Of a stretch of 64,000 nt of DNA, positions 17,903 through 26,587 are shown piece by piece (position 1 is the first letter of the stretch; each line of letters opens with the position of its first letter). The position numbers and the translations under genes are program-made. The notes beneath the pieces were generated by a model. The model did not search any database. It saw only the letters and a program-made list of their open reading frames with translations, and was not told the origin of the DNA. The DNA comes from Spirochaetota bacterium (GTDB lineage: Bacteria > Spirochaetota > UBA4802 > UBA5550). The stretch is from contig JAFGBT010000005.1 of the NCBI GenBank assembly GCA_016933025.1, positions 52,189 through 116,188 of the forward strand, given 5' to 3'.

Positions 17903-18866
17903 GAGTTCCCGGCATGCCGGCAGGGGCGGCATTGCTCCAGCCCTCGAAGATGCGATCCTTCTGATCGACAAGCAGGAGGGAATGACCTCTTATGATACGA
18001 TACGGAAGGTGCGGCGGATCACCGGCGTGTCCAAGGCGGGTCATGCGGGAACGCTGGACAGGCTGGCGTCGGGCCTTCTCGTCGTGTGCACCGGCCAGGC
18101 GACGAAACTGGCCCGTTTCCTCCTGGAAGACGACAAGAGCTATACCGGAGCGGTGATGCTCGGCATCGGAACGGATACCGACGATCGGGATGGTAACGTC
18201 ACCGAAGAGCGGGCGGCGGACGCGTTAACGCTTGAGGACATTCTGGCATGCGCCCGGAAGTTTACGGGCGGCTTGCGCCAGATGCCGCCGCGTTACTCCG
18301 CCGTTAAGATAAACGGGAAGAGGGCTTCTGACAGAGCGCGCGGCGGGGAGGATGTAGAACTTGCCCCGCGCGATGTCACAGTGTATGATTTCAGGGTGCT
18401 CGATTTTGACGCATCGGCCCGGCGATTTTTTTTCAGCGTGCGATGCTCCAAGGGGACCTATATACGCTCGCTGGCCAGGGACATGGGGCGCGAGCTGGGC
18501 ACTGCGGCGCACCTGGAACGCTTGAGGCGGACCGGTGCCGGGCTTTTCAGCATCGATGACGCGGTGACCCTCGGGGAGCTGGAATCGTATGTCCGGGAGG
18601 GTGTTTCAGACCGGCGTTTTATACTGCGGCCGACAGAGGCACTGCGCAATTACGGTACGATTGTTGTAGGGGAAGGGGCGGCACGTCAGGTCATGAACGG
18701 GGCCGGTTTTAACGTGGACGATGCCCTGAAAATCCGGGATGGCGGGGAAAAAACCTTCATTATTCTTGATGAAAACGAAAATCTTATTGCAATTGCAGAT
18801 GTGGATATCCAAAAATGGCTCATTAAGTATCTGAATGTCTTTAATTCGGCAATCAATATGAAATAA
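17895..18866 (+). CDS. truB: tRNA pseudouridine(55) synthase TruB
   Basis: 323 residues from the ATG that overlaps the rbfA stop (ATGAATAA). An earlier TTG frame start at 17838 would lie deep inside rbfA and has no family support. The catalytic Asp lies in GHAGTLDRLASGLL (D55); the TruB motif continues with LVVCTGQATKLARFL. RNA-contact motifs PPRYSAVKINGKRA and CSKGTYIRSLARDMG follow, and the C-terminus has a PUA-like segment. It makes pseudouridine-55 in the T-loop of tRNAs. Next gene rpsO starts 37 bp downstream. Confidence 0.93.
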   Translation: MNKSSRHAGRGGIAPALEDAILLIDKQEGMTSYDTIRKVRRITGVSKAGHAGTLDRLASGLLVVCTGQATKLARFLLEDDKSYTGAVMLGIGTDTDDRDGNVTEERAADALTLEDILACARKFTGGLRQMPPRYSAVKINGKRASDRARGGEDVELAPRDVTVYDFRVLDFDASARRFFFSVRCSKGTYIRSLARDMGRELGTAAHLERLRRTGAGLFSIDDAVTLGELESYVREGVSDRRFILRPTEALRNYGTIVVGEGAARQVMNGAGFNVDDALKIRDGGEKTFIILDENENLIAIADVDIQKWLIKYLNVFNSAINMK

Positions 18867-18902
18867 TGCAGATAGCAATTCGCACGGAGGAAGGAAGAGA
18901 AA

Positions 18903-19160
18903 ATGGATCAGAAGCATGAGATTATAGAGAAGTATAAAACGCATGACAAGGATACCGGGTCGCCGGAGGTGCAGATAGCCCTCCTGACGGAACGCATCAA
19001 TCATTTAACCGAGCACTTTAAAGTTCATGCGAAGGATTTCCATTCGCGCAGAGGTCTGTTAAAGCTTGTCGGGCAGAGACGAAGACAACTTGATTATTTG
19101 AAGAAAAAGGATCTGAACCGCTATCGCGGTCTGATCAAAGAACTGGGTATCCGGAGATAA
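18903..19160 (+). CDS. rpsO: 30S ribosomal protein S15
   Basis: 85 residues with a strong GGAGGAAGGA upstream. Classic S15: '[57 protein letters not shown]'. It binds the 16S central domain early in assembly. Its place just before pnp is conserved in many bacteria. Confidence 0.97.
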   Translation: MDQKHEIIEKYKTHDKDTGSPEVQIALLTERINHLTEHFKVHAKDFHSRRGLLKLVGQRRRQLDYLKKKDLNRYRGLIKELGIRR

Positions 19161-19188
19161 CCGGGCCCGGCGCTCCGCGCGCATGTTT

Positions 19189-19305
19189 ATGTCACAGCTG
19201 AACGGGTGGTGATATCAGCATGCTGGAATATAGGAGCCAGACAGCGGGACAACCAGGGTTGCCGCGCTCTCTGACCTCTATATTCTGGCATACCCGTTGT
19301 GACAT
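19189..19305 (+). promoter_or_regulatory. large stem-loop in the rpsO-pnp intercistronic RNA
   Basis: The two ends pair: ATGTCACA..AACGGGT (from 19189) with ACCCGTTGTGACAT (19292-19305). Inner segments near 19220-19232 (CTGGAATATAG) and 19278-19289 (CTATATTCTG) pair, and so do segments on either side of CAACCAGGGTTG in the middle. The result is a long, nearly continuous hairpin of about 117 nt. In Escherichia coli a similar rpsO-pnp hairpin is cut by RNase III and used by PNPase to destabilise its own message, so I infer the same kind of autoregulation here. Confidence 0.7.
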
Positions 19306-19350
19306 GCGGCATACCGCCGGAGCAATATGATAACGAATGAGGTAATACAC

Positions 19351-21423
19351 ATGTCACACGAAGTAAGAGCAGAGGTCGGTAGAGAAAAACTGATTTTTAA
19401 CACCGGCTACCTGGCAAAGCAGGCTGACGGCGCGGTGGCCGTCTCGTACGGGGACTTGGTCGTTTTCGCGTCGGCCGTGGTGTCGCGCGAGGTGAGAGAG
19501 GGGCAGGATTTCTTCCCCCTGACGGTCGACTACCGGGAGAAATTTTATGCCGCGGGCAAGATCCCGGGCGGGTTCATCAAGCGGGAGTCTCGTCCCAGCG
19601 ACAAGGAGGTGCTGACCAGCAGGCTGACGGACCGTCCGATCAGGCCGCTGTTCCCGGCGGACTTCCTCAACGAAGTCCAGATCATCATTTACGTACTGTC
19701 CGCTGATCAGAAAAACCAGCACGATATCCTCTCCATTAACGCCGCGTCCGCGGCACTGTCCATTTCGGGGATCCCCTTCCACGGGCCCGTGGGCGCGGTG
19801 CGCGTCGGCAGGGTCAAGGGAGAGTGGATAGCGAATCCAACCTTCGCCGAATCAGCCGAGAGCGACATAGACGTCGTTGTCGCCGGGACGAAAACGGCGG
19901 TTACCATGATCGAAGGGTCATCCAGGAATATTTCCGAAGCGGACATGATCGCGGCAGTCGAATTTGCGCATCGGCACATCAGGGGTATCTGCGAGGCCCA
20001 GGAAGAGCTCGCGCGTCTTGTCGGGAAGAAGCCGATAGACTATACTCCCTATGTCCCCGACGCAACATTAAAGGAAGAAATACGCAAGAGATACCTGTCC
20101 GATATCGACGGGCTCTCCAAGTTCAAGATCAAGCATGAACGCGAGGATGCCAAGAACGAGATCATGGATCGGGCGAAGAAGGAGCTCGCGGAGTCCTTCC
20201 CGGAAACGGTCGGCCAGGCGAGCGGCATCATCGACGAGATGGACGGCGAGTTTGTGCGCGCACGGATTCTCGAGAGAGGGGAGCGCGCCGACAGCCGTGG
20301 CCTGAATAACATTCGTCCCATCGACATCATGGTGGGCATTCTTCCCCGGGCCCACGGGTCCGCGGTGTTCACCCGCGGCGAGACACAGAGCCTCGGGATC
20401 ACCACGCTCGGCTCAGTGGACGATGTCCAGCGTATGGACGACATCGAGGGCGAAGGCGAAAAGCACTTCATGCTCCACTATCATTTCCCGCCCTTCTCGG
20501 TGGGCGAGACGGGGCGGCACGGCGGCGTGGGCCGTCGGGAGATCGGGCACGGTATCCTGGCCGAGCGCGCGCTGAGATACGTTATTCCGGACGAAGATAC
20601 CTTCCCCTACACCATTCGGCAGGTATCTGAGATCCTGGAGTCCAACGGCTCGTCATCAATGGCGTCGGTCTGTTCCGCTTCGCTCTCTCTATTCAACGCA
20701 GGCGTGCCGCTCAGGGCGGCGGTCGCCGGTATAGCGATGGGCCTGGTCATGGAAAACGGCAAGTACGCCATCCTGAGCGATATCATCGGGCTGGAGGACC
20801 ACCTGGGAGACATGGACTTCAAGGTGGCCGGCACGGAAACCGGCATCACGGCGTTCCAGATGGACATAAAGATAGAGGGTATCACGCCCGAGATCATGAA
20901 GGCGGCGCTTGAGCAGGCCCGCGAGGGGAGACTGCATATCCTCGGGATCATGAAGCAGATTCTGCCCCAGCCGGAAAAGCAGCTTTCCCCGTACGCGCCC
21001 AAGATGAAGACAATACACATCAACCCTGAGAAGATCGGGGCGGTCATCGGCCCGGGCGGCAAGGTGATACGGCAGATCATAGAGGAGTCCGGCGCCGAGG
21101 TCTCGGTCGAGGATGACGGCAGCGTAACGCTCACCGGTCCGACGCAGGAGTCGGTCGAGCGCGCGGAGGAGTTCATCAAGGGTCTTACCGAAGAGGTTGA
21201 GGTCGATAAGATATACGAGGGCACCGTAAGGCGGCTTTTTGAATTCGGGGCAATGGTGGAGATAATGCCCGGCAAGGAGGGGCTCATCCATATATCGAAG
21301 CTGGACACCAAGCGCGTCAACAAGGTCGAGGATGTGGTCAAAATCGGCGACCGGGTCAAGGTCCGGGTCATCAAGGTCGACGACCGCGGCCGGATCGACC
21401 TGAGCAGAAAGGACGCGCTCTGA
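19351..21423 (+). CDS. pnp: polyribonucleotide nucleotidyltransferase (PNPase)
   Basis: 690 residues from the ATG preceded by GAGG at 8 bases; an in-frame ATG at 19327 with GGAG at 4 bases is an alternative. Two RNase PH-like domains flank an all-alpha linker, the second with HYHFPPFSVGETG and HGILAERAL. A KH domain (INPEKIGAVIGPGGKVIRQI, about 555) and an S1 domain (GTVRRLFEFGAMVEIMPGKEGLIHIS, about 625-690) follow. It degrades RNA 3'-5' with phosphate, forms trimers and usually joins the degradosome. The long leader hairpin upstream suggests autoregulation. Confidence 0.96.
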   Translation: MSHEVRAEVGREKLIFNTGYLAKQADGAVAVSYGDLVVFASAVVSREVREGQDFFPLTVDYREKFYAAGKIPGGFIKRESRPSDKEVLTSRLTDRPIRPLFPADFLNEVQIIIYVLSADQKNQHDILSINAASAALSISGIPFHGPVGAVRVGRVKGEWIANPTFAESAESDIDVVVAGTKTAVTMIEGSSRNISEADMIAAVEFAHRHIRGICEAQEELARLVGKKPIDYTPYVPDATLKEEIRKRYLSDIDGLSKFKIKHEREDAKNEIMDRAKKELAESFPETVGQASGIIDEMDGEFVRARILERGERADSRGLNNIRPIDIMVGILPRAHGSAVFTRGETQSLGITTLGSVDDVQRMDDIEGEGEKHFMLHYHFPPFSVGETGRHGGVGRREIGHGILAERALRYVIPDEDTFPYTIRQVSEILESNGSSSMASVCSASLSLFNAGVPLRAAVAGIAMGLVMENGKYAILSDIIGLEDHLGDMDFKVAGTETGITAFQMDIKIEGITPEIMKAALEQAREGRLHILGIMKQILPQPEKQLSPYAPKMKTIHINPEKIGAVIGPGGKVIRQIIEESGAEVSVEDDGSVTLTGPTQESVERAEEFIKGLTEEVEVDKIYEGTVRRLFEFGAMVEIMPGKEGLIHISKLDTKRVNKVEDVVKIGDRVKVRVIKVDDRGRIDLSRKDAL

Positions 21424-21439
21424 TCGAACCGGGTAGTTG

Positions 21440-22699
21440 ATGGTCTACAGGTACAAACAGGATAATGGATTGTCCGTGATTCTCGAGCCCATCGATGGGG
21501 TCGTATCCGTTTCGGTTGGCCTTTGGATCAAGGCAGGCTCGAGAAACGAGGCCGAGGGTGAGTTCGGATATGCCCACTTCATCGAGCACATGCTCTTCAA
21601 GGGAACGAAGAACAGTTCTTCGAAAGAAATCGCACGCATCATAGACCGGGTCGGCGGGCAGCACAACGCCGCCACGAACAGGGAGTACACCTGTTATTTC
21701 ATAAACGTGGTTTCCGATTATCTTGAACTGGCGCTGGGGCTCCTCGCCGAAACCTACTACGACTCGCTCTTTGACCCCGCGGAGCTTGAAAAAGAGAAAA
21801 ACGTCATCATGGAAGAGATCAGGATGTACGAGGATACGCCTGACGACCTGATCCATGACCTGTTTATGGAAAGCATGCTCAAGGGGCATCCCCTGAGTCA
21901 CCCCATACTCGGCAATCACGAAAATATCCGGAAGACAACGCGCGAAAAGCTCGTCGATTTCTTTGAGCGCCAGTACCGGAACGATAACGCGGTCCTGGCC
22001 ATGGCGGGAAATTTTAACCGCGGCGATGCGGAGAAGCTCATCGCGAAATATTTTTCCCGCCCCTGCGGCAGGACGTCGGCCGCGTCGTCGAAGCCCGTTC
22101 TGCCAAGCCGCGTCGATTACTATCATCTCGAGAAGGACCTGGAACAGGTGCACGTCTGCCTCGGGACTGATGGGATCAACCGGGACGACAATGACCGGTG
22201 GGGAATGTACATCCTGAGCACCATCCTGGGCGGAAGCATGTCATCCCGGCTTTTTCAGAACATCCGCGAGAAAGAAGGCATCAGCTACTCCATATATTCG
22301 TTTCACTCGTCGTACAGCGACAGCGGGATATTCGGCATATACTGCGCGACGCTCCCGGAACGGTACGCACGGGCCATGGAGCTTATCCTCGACGAGTGCC
22401 GCGATATCGCCCTCAATGGCATAACGGAGGAAGAGCTCCGGGAGGCGAAGGCCTTCATGAAGGGGAACCTCGCCCTGAGCCTCGAGAGCGTGGAGATGCG
22501 CATGGGGCACCTCGCTAAAAACGAGATCACCTTTCAGCGGAGCTACAGCTTCTCCGACATCGTCGAGAGCATAAACCGGGTGACCAGCGAAGACTTCATG
22601 CGAATCTGCAACAGGATTTTCGGGAAACGGAAATTGTCCGTGGTCTCCCTCGGCAAACTGGCGGGCCAGAAAGTTCCGGAATCCTGCCTCACGTTTTAA
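21440..22699 (+). CDS. M16 family zinc peptidase (processing-protease type)
   Basis: 419 residues from the ATG at 21440. The inverted zinc motif HxxEH is present as HFIEHMLFKGT (H46, E49, H50), and the distal Glu lies in EKEKNVIMEEIRMYEDTPDD. The second half (LGTDGINRDDNDRWGMYILSTILGGSMSSRLFQNIREKEGISYSIYS) is the usual inactive M16 half with the R/Y pair. Such genes often follow pnp (YmxG-like). They degrade peptides or process exported proteins; the substrate here is unknown. It starts 16 bp after pnp and is probably co-transcribed. Confidence 0.9.
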   Translation: MVYRYKQDNGLSVILEPIDGVVSVSVGLWIKAGSRNEAEGEFGYAHFIEHMLFKGTKNSSSKEIARIIDRVGGQHNAATNREYTCYFINVVSDYLELALGLLAETYYDSLFDPAELEKEKNVIMEEIRMYEDTPDDLIHDLFMESMLKGHPLSHPILGNHENIRKTTREKLVDFFERQYRNDNAVLAMAGNFNRGDAEKLIAKYFSRPCGRTSAASSKPVLPSRVDYYHLEKDLEQVHVCLGTDGINRDDNDRWGMYILSTILGGSMSSRLFQNIREKEGISYSIYSFHSSYSDSGIFGIYCATLPERYARAMELILDECRDIALNGITEEELREAKAFMKGNLALSLESVEMRMGHLAKNEITFQRSYSFSDIVESINRVTSEDFMRICNRIFGKRKLSVVSLGKLAGQKVPESCLTF

Positions 22700-22870
22700 C
22701 CGACTGCGACCCGCTGTGCCGCTGTATTCTTCTGAAGTGCGGATAAATTTTTCTCAAAAACCGTTTTTTTGCTTTACTTTGTACTGCGATGAATTTCTAC
22801 TTAAACACTGCGCGTTAAAAATAAGGGTATGCAGGGTACTGTCGCTGCGTAAAAAAATCGGGGTGTTGAT

Positions 22871-23299
22871 ATGGCGTCGAAAAACGAAGGAATGAACAGC
22901 ACAATTGGCGAGGGATCTGTTTTCGAGGGAAAGTTCTACATCAGCGGGTCGCTCCGTATCGACGGGAAATTCGAGGGTGAGATCAAGACCGATGAGGAGC
23001 TTGTCGTCGGCGAGACCGGGAAGGTCAAGACGGATATCGTGGCAAAATCCGTGGTCATTGCCGGCACGGTCATAGGGAACATATCCGCAAGGAATGAGGT
23101 ACGCCTGCTGGAGACCGGAAAGATTCTTGGCGACATTAGTGCGCCATCCATTGTTCTGCAGAAAGGGGTTGTTGTATCCGGGAATTTCAATATCACCGGC
23201 GGGCATAAGAAGGACGCCAAAAAGGTCGTGGAGGATTCATACCACGGCGGGACCTCGCAGGCCGAAGCTGCGGAAATACGGAATATCGGCTCACGGTAA
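22871..23299 (+). CDS. bactofilin
   Basis: 142 residues. A short unstructured N-terminus precedes a beta-helical bactofilin core with regularly spaced Gly and Val/Ile (GEGSVFEGKFYISGSLRIDGKFEGEIKTDEELVVGETG..., VIGNISARNEVRLLETGKILGDIS), and a polar C-terminal tail ends the protein. Bactofilins self-assemble into cytoskeletal filaments on the membrane without nucleotide. The next gene downstream encodes a membrane-anchored LysM/M23 peptidase. Bactofilin-M23 pairing elsewhere controls cell curvature or helical shape by local peptidoglycan trimming, a good fit for a spirochaete. GGGGTG precedes the start. Confidence 0.92.
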   Translation: MASKNEGMNSTIGEGSVFEGKFYISGSLRIDGKFEGEIKTDEELVVGETGKVKTDIVAKSVVIAGTVIGNISARNEVRLLETGKILGDISAPSIVLQKGVVVSGNFNITGGHKKDAKKVVEDSYHGGTSQAEAAEIRNIGSR

Positions 23300-23490
23300 G
23301 GCCGCCTTTTAAGCGCACGGTTCGAGGCGCGGGCAGCATTCTTTTGCTTGTTATGATAGCGGAAAACGCCTTCCTGGGGCCTGTGTCCGCACCAGCCCGG
23401 TAAACATTTTAATAAATTTGTCACTCTAGCCGATATATTAGATAGAAATAAATTTTTGTATACCAACGGCAGTCGAATCGTGACGGCGAG

Positions 23491-24609
23491 ATGAAAAAAT
23501 TTTTTTCAAAGACGATTAAACTCGGCAGATTTACCGTCTCGTTTTTTTCAAACGAGATTGTCGTTGTATTTATCGGGGAGAGAAAGATATTAATAAAAAC
23601 GTTCCGGATAAAAACCCCCTTTGCCGGCATGTCCCGGGAGCGGACGCCCCGTATAAGGAAGCATAGTCCGGGCTTATCGAGAATCAGTATCCTTTTTCAT
23701 ATAACAATGAGTCCACAGCGAAAAAGGCTTGCGGTTGCCCTCTCGGCAGCGCTCATCGCGATTATTTTCGTTTTCTCTCTATATCCTTCCCGTCGCAGCG
23801 AAGCCGTCGTCGATGACGACGAGGCGATAAAAAACAATCTTTTACAGTCAAAGCAGACGGATTACTCCTCGCCCGAGAAATCACAGAAGCTGGTTATCAA
23901 CGAGCACCGCGTTGTCAGGGGCGAGAACATGAGCAAGATAGCAAAGAAATACGGCGTTTCGGTCGATACCATCAGGGGTACGAACAATCTTTCTTCTGAT
24001 GGAATATTGAGGGAAGGAACGGTCCTGAAAATCCCGAACAAGGACGGCATTCTCTACCGGATGCAGAGAGGCGGCGAGCTGGTTTCAATCGCGCGGAGAT
24101 ACCGGGTCTCTCTCAAGAAGATCATTGAAGAAAATGATCTGAAAAACCCTGACTTTGTGGCGGCCAACACGGTCCTCTTTATCCCCGACGCAAAGCCGCT
24201 GAATGTTTTTTCCGGTTTTATATGGCCGACAGGGGGGCGTTTCGTGACCTGCGGGTACGGCTGGCGGCGGAACCCCTTCGATCGGAGCCGGACCGAGTTT
24301 CACCAGGGACTCGATATCAGGTCAAACTACCGGAAGGTGAGGGCGGCCAAATACGGGAAGGTCACCTATACGGGATGGCTGGGCGGATACGGCAAGACTG
24401 TGGTTATAGCCCACCCGAATGGCTACAAGACCCTGTACGCCCACCTCTCCCGCATCATCGTGCGCAACGGCCAGTATGTCAAGCAGGGCCAGCACGTCGC
24501 GGTCAGCGGCAACACGGGCCGTTCCACCGGGGCGCATCTTCATTTCGAGATCCTGAAAAACGGTCGAAGCATCAACCCCTACCGATTTTTCCGCAAGAAA
24601 CGGCGCTGA
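23491..24609 (+). CDS. membrane-anchored LysM/M23 peptidoglycan endopeptidase
   Basis: 372 residues. A basic cytoplasmic N-terminus of about 75 residues is followed by one membrane helix (about 80-98), then two LysM modules (HRVVRGENMSKIAKKYGVSVDTIR..., YRMQRGGELVSIARRYRVSLKKI...). The C-terminal M23 (LytM) domain has the zinc ligands in FHQGLDI and AHLHFEI, plus GNTGRSTG. All catalytic residues are present, so it should cut peptide cross-links in the periplasm. The start is uncertain: ATGs at 23629 and 23707 would shorten the cytoplasmic tail. Position after the bactofilin gene suggests the filament positions this enzyme. Confidence 0.88.
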   Translation: MKKFFSKTIKLGRFTVSFFSNEIVVVFIGERKILIKTFRIKTPFAGMSRERTPRIRKHSPGLSRISILFHITMSPQRKRLAVALSAALIAIIFVFSLYPSRRSEAVVDDDEAIKNNLLQSKQTDYSSPEKSQKLVINEHRVVRGENMSKIAKKYGVSVDTIRGTNNLSSDGILREGTVLKIPNKDGILYRMQRGGELVSIARRYRVSLKKIIEENDLKNPDFVAANTVLFIPDAKPLNVFSGFIWPTGGRFVTCGYGWRRNPFDRSRTEFHQGLDIRSNYRKVRAAKYGKVTYTGWLGGYGKTVVIAHPNGYKTLYAHLSRIIVRNGQYVKQGQHVAVSGNTGRSTGAHLHFEILKNGRSINPYRFFRKKRR

Positions 24610-24621
24610 GGAATTTTCAGT

Positions 24622-26409
24622 TCAGAAGTAATACCAGATGCTCTCGTAATCAGAAGCCGATTCTCCTATCCGCTCCAATCGTTTCAGATAGTCAAGGATT
24701 GGCACGTCGTGGCCGACATAGGTTTTCTGGTCCGCGATCTTTTTCTCCCACGGGTGGAACTCATATATGCGGCAGCCGTCCCTGCCTATCGATATGAGGT
24801 CCCTGTGCTGCCATGCGTTGAGGTTATTTTTGCCCATGCCCGGCACGTTGTAGACGGGCTCATCCATGCGCACAAGGCCCGGCATCAGTCTCGCCTCTTC
24901 CTTCTGCTCCTGAAGCATCCTGGCGATAGGCACACGGTAGTCTACCGTTTCCAGTTTCCCCTTCGGGTAAAACGAGTAATACGGATCGACGCCGCAGAGC
25001 CGGATAAGGCCGCGGAGTCTGGCCGCTTCGAATTTTCTGGAGACAAAGAAGGTGAAGACAAGCTGATTATATACCGATATCCCCCGCTTTCTAATCTTCT
25101 CAACGGCCCTGATAAAATCGGGCGTGATTTCGTATGGATGTTGTATATGGGTGATGATCGCTATCTCCCTCTTCCCCGGGACTCTGAAGGAGGCAAGCAT
25201 AGCGCACAGGTCGTCGGTAAATCTCATCGGGAGCGTCACGGGCGTGCGGGTCCCTATCCGTATTCTTTCGACGTGGCCAATACGCGCCAGCTTTTTCATG
25301 ATGTTCTTTAACCTTGAATCAGACATGACAAGAGGATCGCCTCCGGTTACAAGCACCTCGGTAATCGCCGCATGCTCCTCGATCCACCCGATCGCCTCGT
25401 CGAGCTGTTTTTCACCGGCGAGTGCCCCCTTTTCAAGTGGCCCCTTGATTTCCCAGTTCCGCTGGCAATACACGCATATCTGGGGGCATGAATTATACGG
25501 CTTGAGTATAACGATGCCGGGATAGCGTCGAGTGATCAAATCAATAGGGGAGGTGTCCGTCTCAAGCATAAAATCGCTGATGTATTCGTCCCTGCCGCCG
25601 CTCTCGTATGCGGCTGTATAGCTTTCCGGAAAGAGTACCTGCGCGCGGATTGCCGCGCCCTCTATATCGCCCGGTTCTGTAAAGAGTGAAGCGTAATAAG
25701 GAGTCACGCCGAACGGTATGCCCAAAGCGTTGGTCTTTTTTATCTGTTCAATTTCAGCATTCGACAGGTCTGCATATTCCCTCAGCCGTGTCTCGTCCCT
25801 GGCAATATGCCTGAGCTGCCATCGCCAGTCCTCCCAATTTGACTTGTTTGATCGCGTGAATGATAGAATCCTGTTTCTGGACGCGGTTCTTTTCCGGAGC
25901 AGGTGATTATCGAGGCCGGAGACGTAGTGCGCCATTCTGTTCTCCAGATAGCCGTGTATCAGGTCGAGCTCCTGCGATCGAAGGTGCGCTGCGTCACGTC
26001 CTTTGAGATCGCCTGTGTCGGCGAAAGAAAATTCAGTTTTTTCGTGCAGACGGAATTTTCCCTCCACCCCCTTCGTGAGAAAACATATTTCCGCCCAGAA
26101 AGCCTCGGAGAGGGAGGGGTCGGGCTCCCCTTTGGCGGTTTTGATGAGTTCGTTCAGTACGCTGAATCCCGCAAGGCCCTCACTGCGCGGATGAAGAATT
26201 CCCCGCCATGCCCTCACGCAATCTCTGATGATAACGAGATCAAGGTCATGCATCGCTGCTTCTTTTTCCGAATAGGTGATGAACTGCCGGTGATTAATAT
26301 GATGCATCAGGTTTTTCCTGATTTCTTCAATGTCTTCGCCTGACCTCAATATGGCATTCCACTCTTCAGAAAGCGAGAGAAAGAGTTGCGGTGTAAATTT
26401 TTCTTTCAT
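24622..26409 (-). CDS. KamA-family radical SAM amino acid 2,3-aminomutase, glutamate-type residues, N-terminal extension
   Basis: 595 residues, about 180 longer than classical lysine 2,3-aminomutase. The extra N-terminal 190 residues match nothing I recognise. The aminomutase fold starts at WEDWRWQLRH. The 4Fe-4S/SAM motif CPQICVYC (C308, C312, C315) and PLP-binding Lys in VPGMGK (K527) are present. The two Asp that bind the substrate's side-chain amine in lysine 2,3-aminomutase align with Lys (K483, in YYSFYPKG) and Asn (N521, in VYNVPG). To my recollection these are the residues of glutamate 2,3-aminomutase. I infer production of beta-glutamate or a related beta-amino acid, possibly as an osmolyte. 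No acetyltransferase partner is adjacent. Convergent with the M23 gene. Confidence 0.85.
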   Translation of the reverse strand: MKEKFTPQLFLSLSEEWNAILRSGEDIEEIRKNLMHHINHRQFITYSEKEAAMHDLDLVIIRDCVRAWRGILHPRSEGLAGFSVLNELIKTAKGEPDPSLSEAFWAEICFLTKGVEGKFRLHEKTEFSFADTGDLKGRDAAHLRSQELDLIHGYLENRMAHYVSGLDNHLLRKRTASRNRILSFTRSNKSNWEDWRWQLRHIARDETRLREYADLSNAEIEQIKKTNALGIPFGVTPYYASLFTEPGDIEGAAIRAQVLFPESYTAAYESGGRDEYISDFMLETDTSPIDLITRRYPGIVILKPYNSCPQICVYCQRNWEIKGPLEKGALAGEKQLDEAIGWIEEHAAITEVLVTGGDPLVMSDSRLKNIMKKLARIGHVERIRIGTRTPVTLPMRFTDDLCAMLASFRVPGKREIAIITHIQHPYEITPDFIRAVEKIRKRGISVYNQLVFTFFVSRKFEAARLRGLIRLCGVDPYYSFYPKGKLETVDYRVPIARMLQEQKEEARLMPGLVRMDEPVYNVPGMGKNNLNAWQHRDLISIGRDGCRIYEFHPWEKKIADQKTYVGHDVPILDYLKRLERIGESASDYESIWYYF

Positions 26410-26587
26410 GATAACAGCTCCCCTCTGTTGATATTCGCCGACCGGTTGATTGTCCGCTAAGGCACATGGTTAAATATTGATACGGATGCATTACCGCGTG
26501 AATCGGCGATCTGTCAGCAGTCGAAATGTTCTGCTTATTGTGATACTGGCATCAGGCCTCGCCGTTTTAAACGGCGGGTAATAACGT

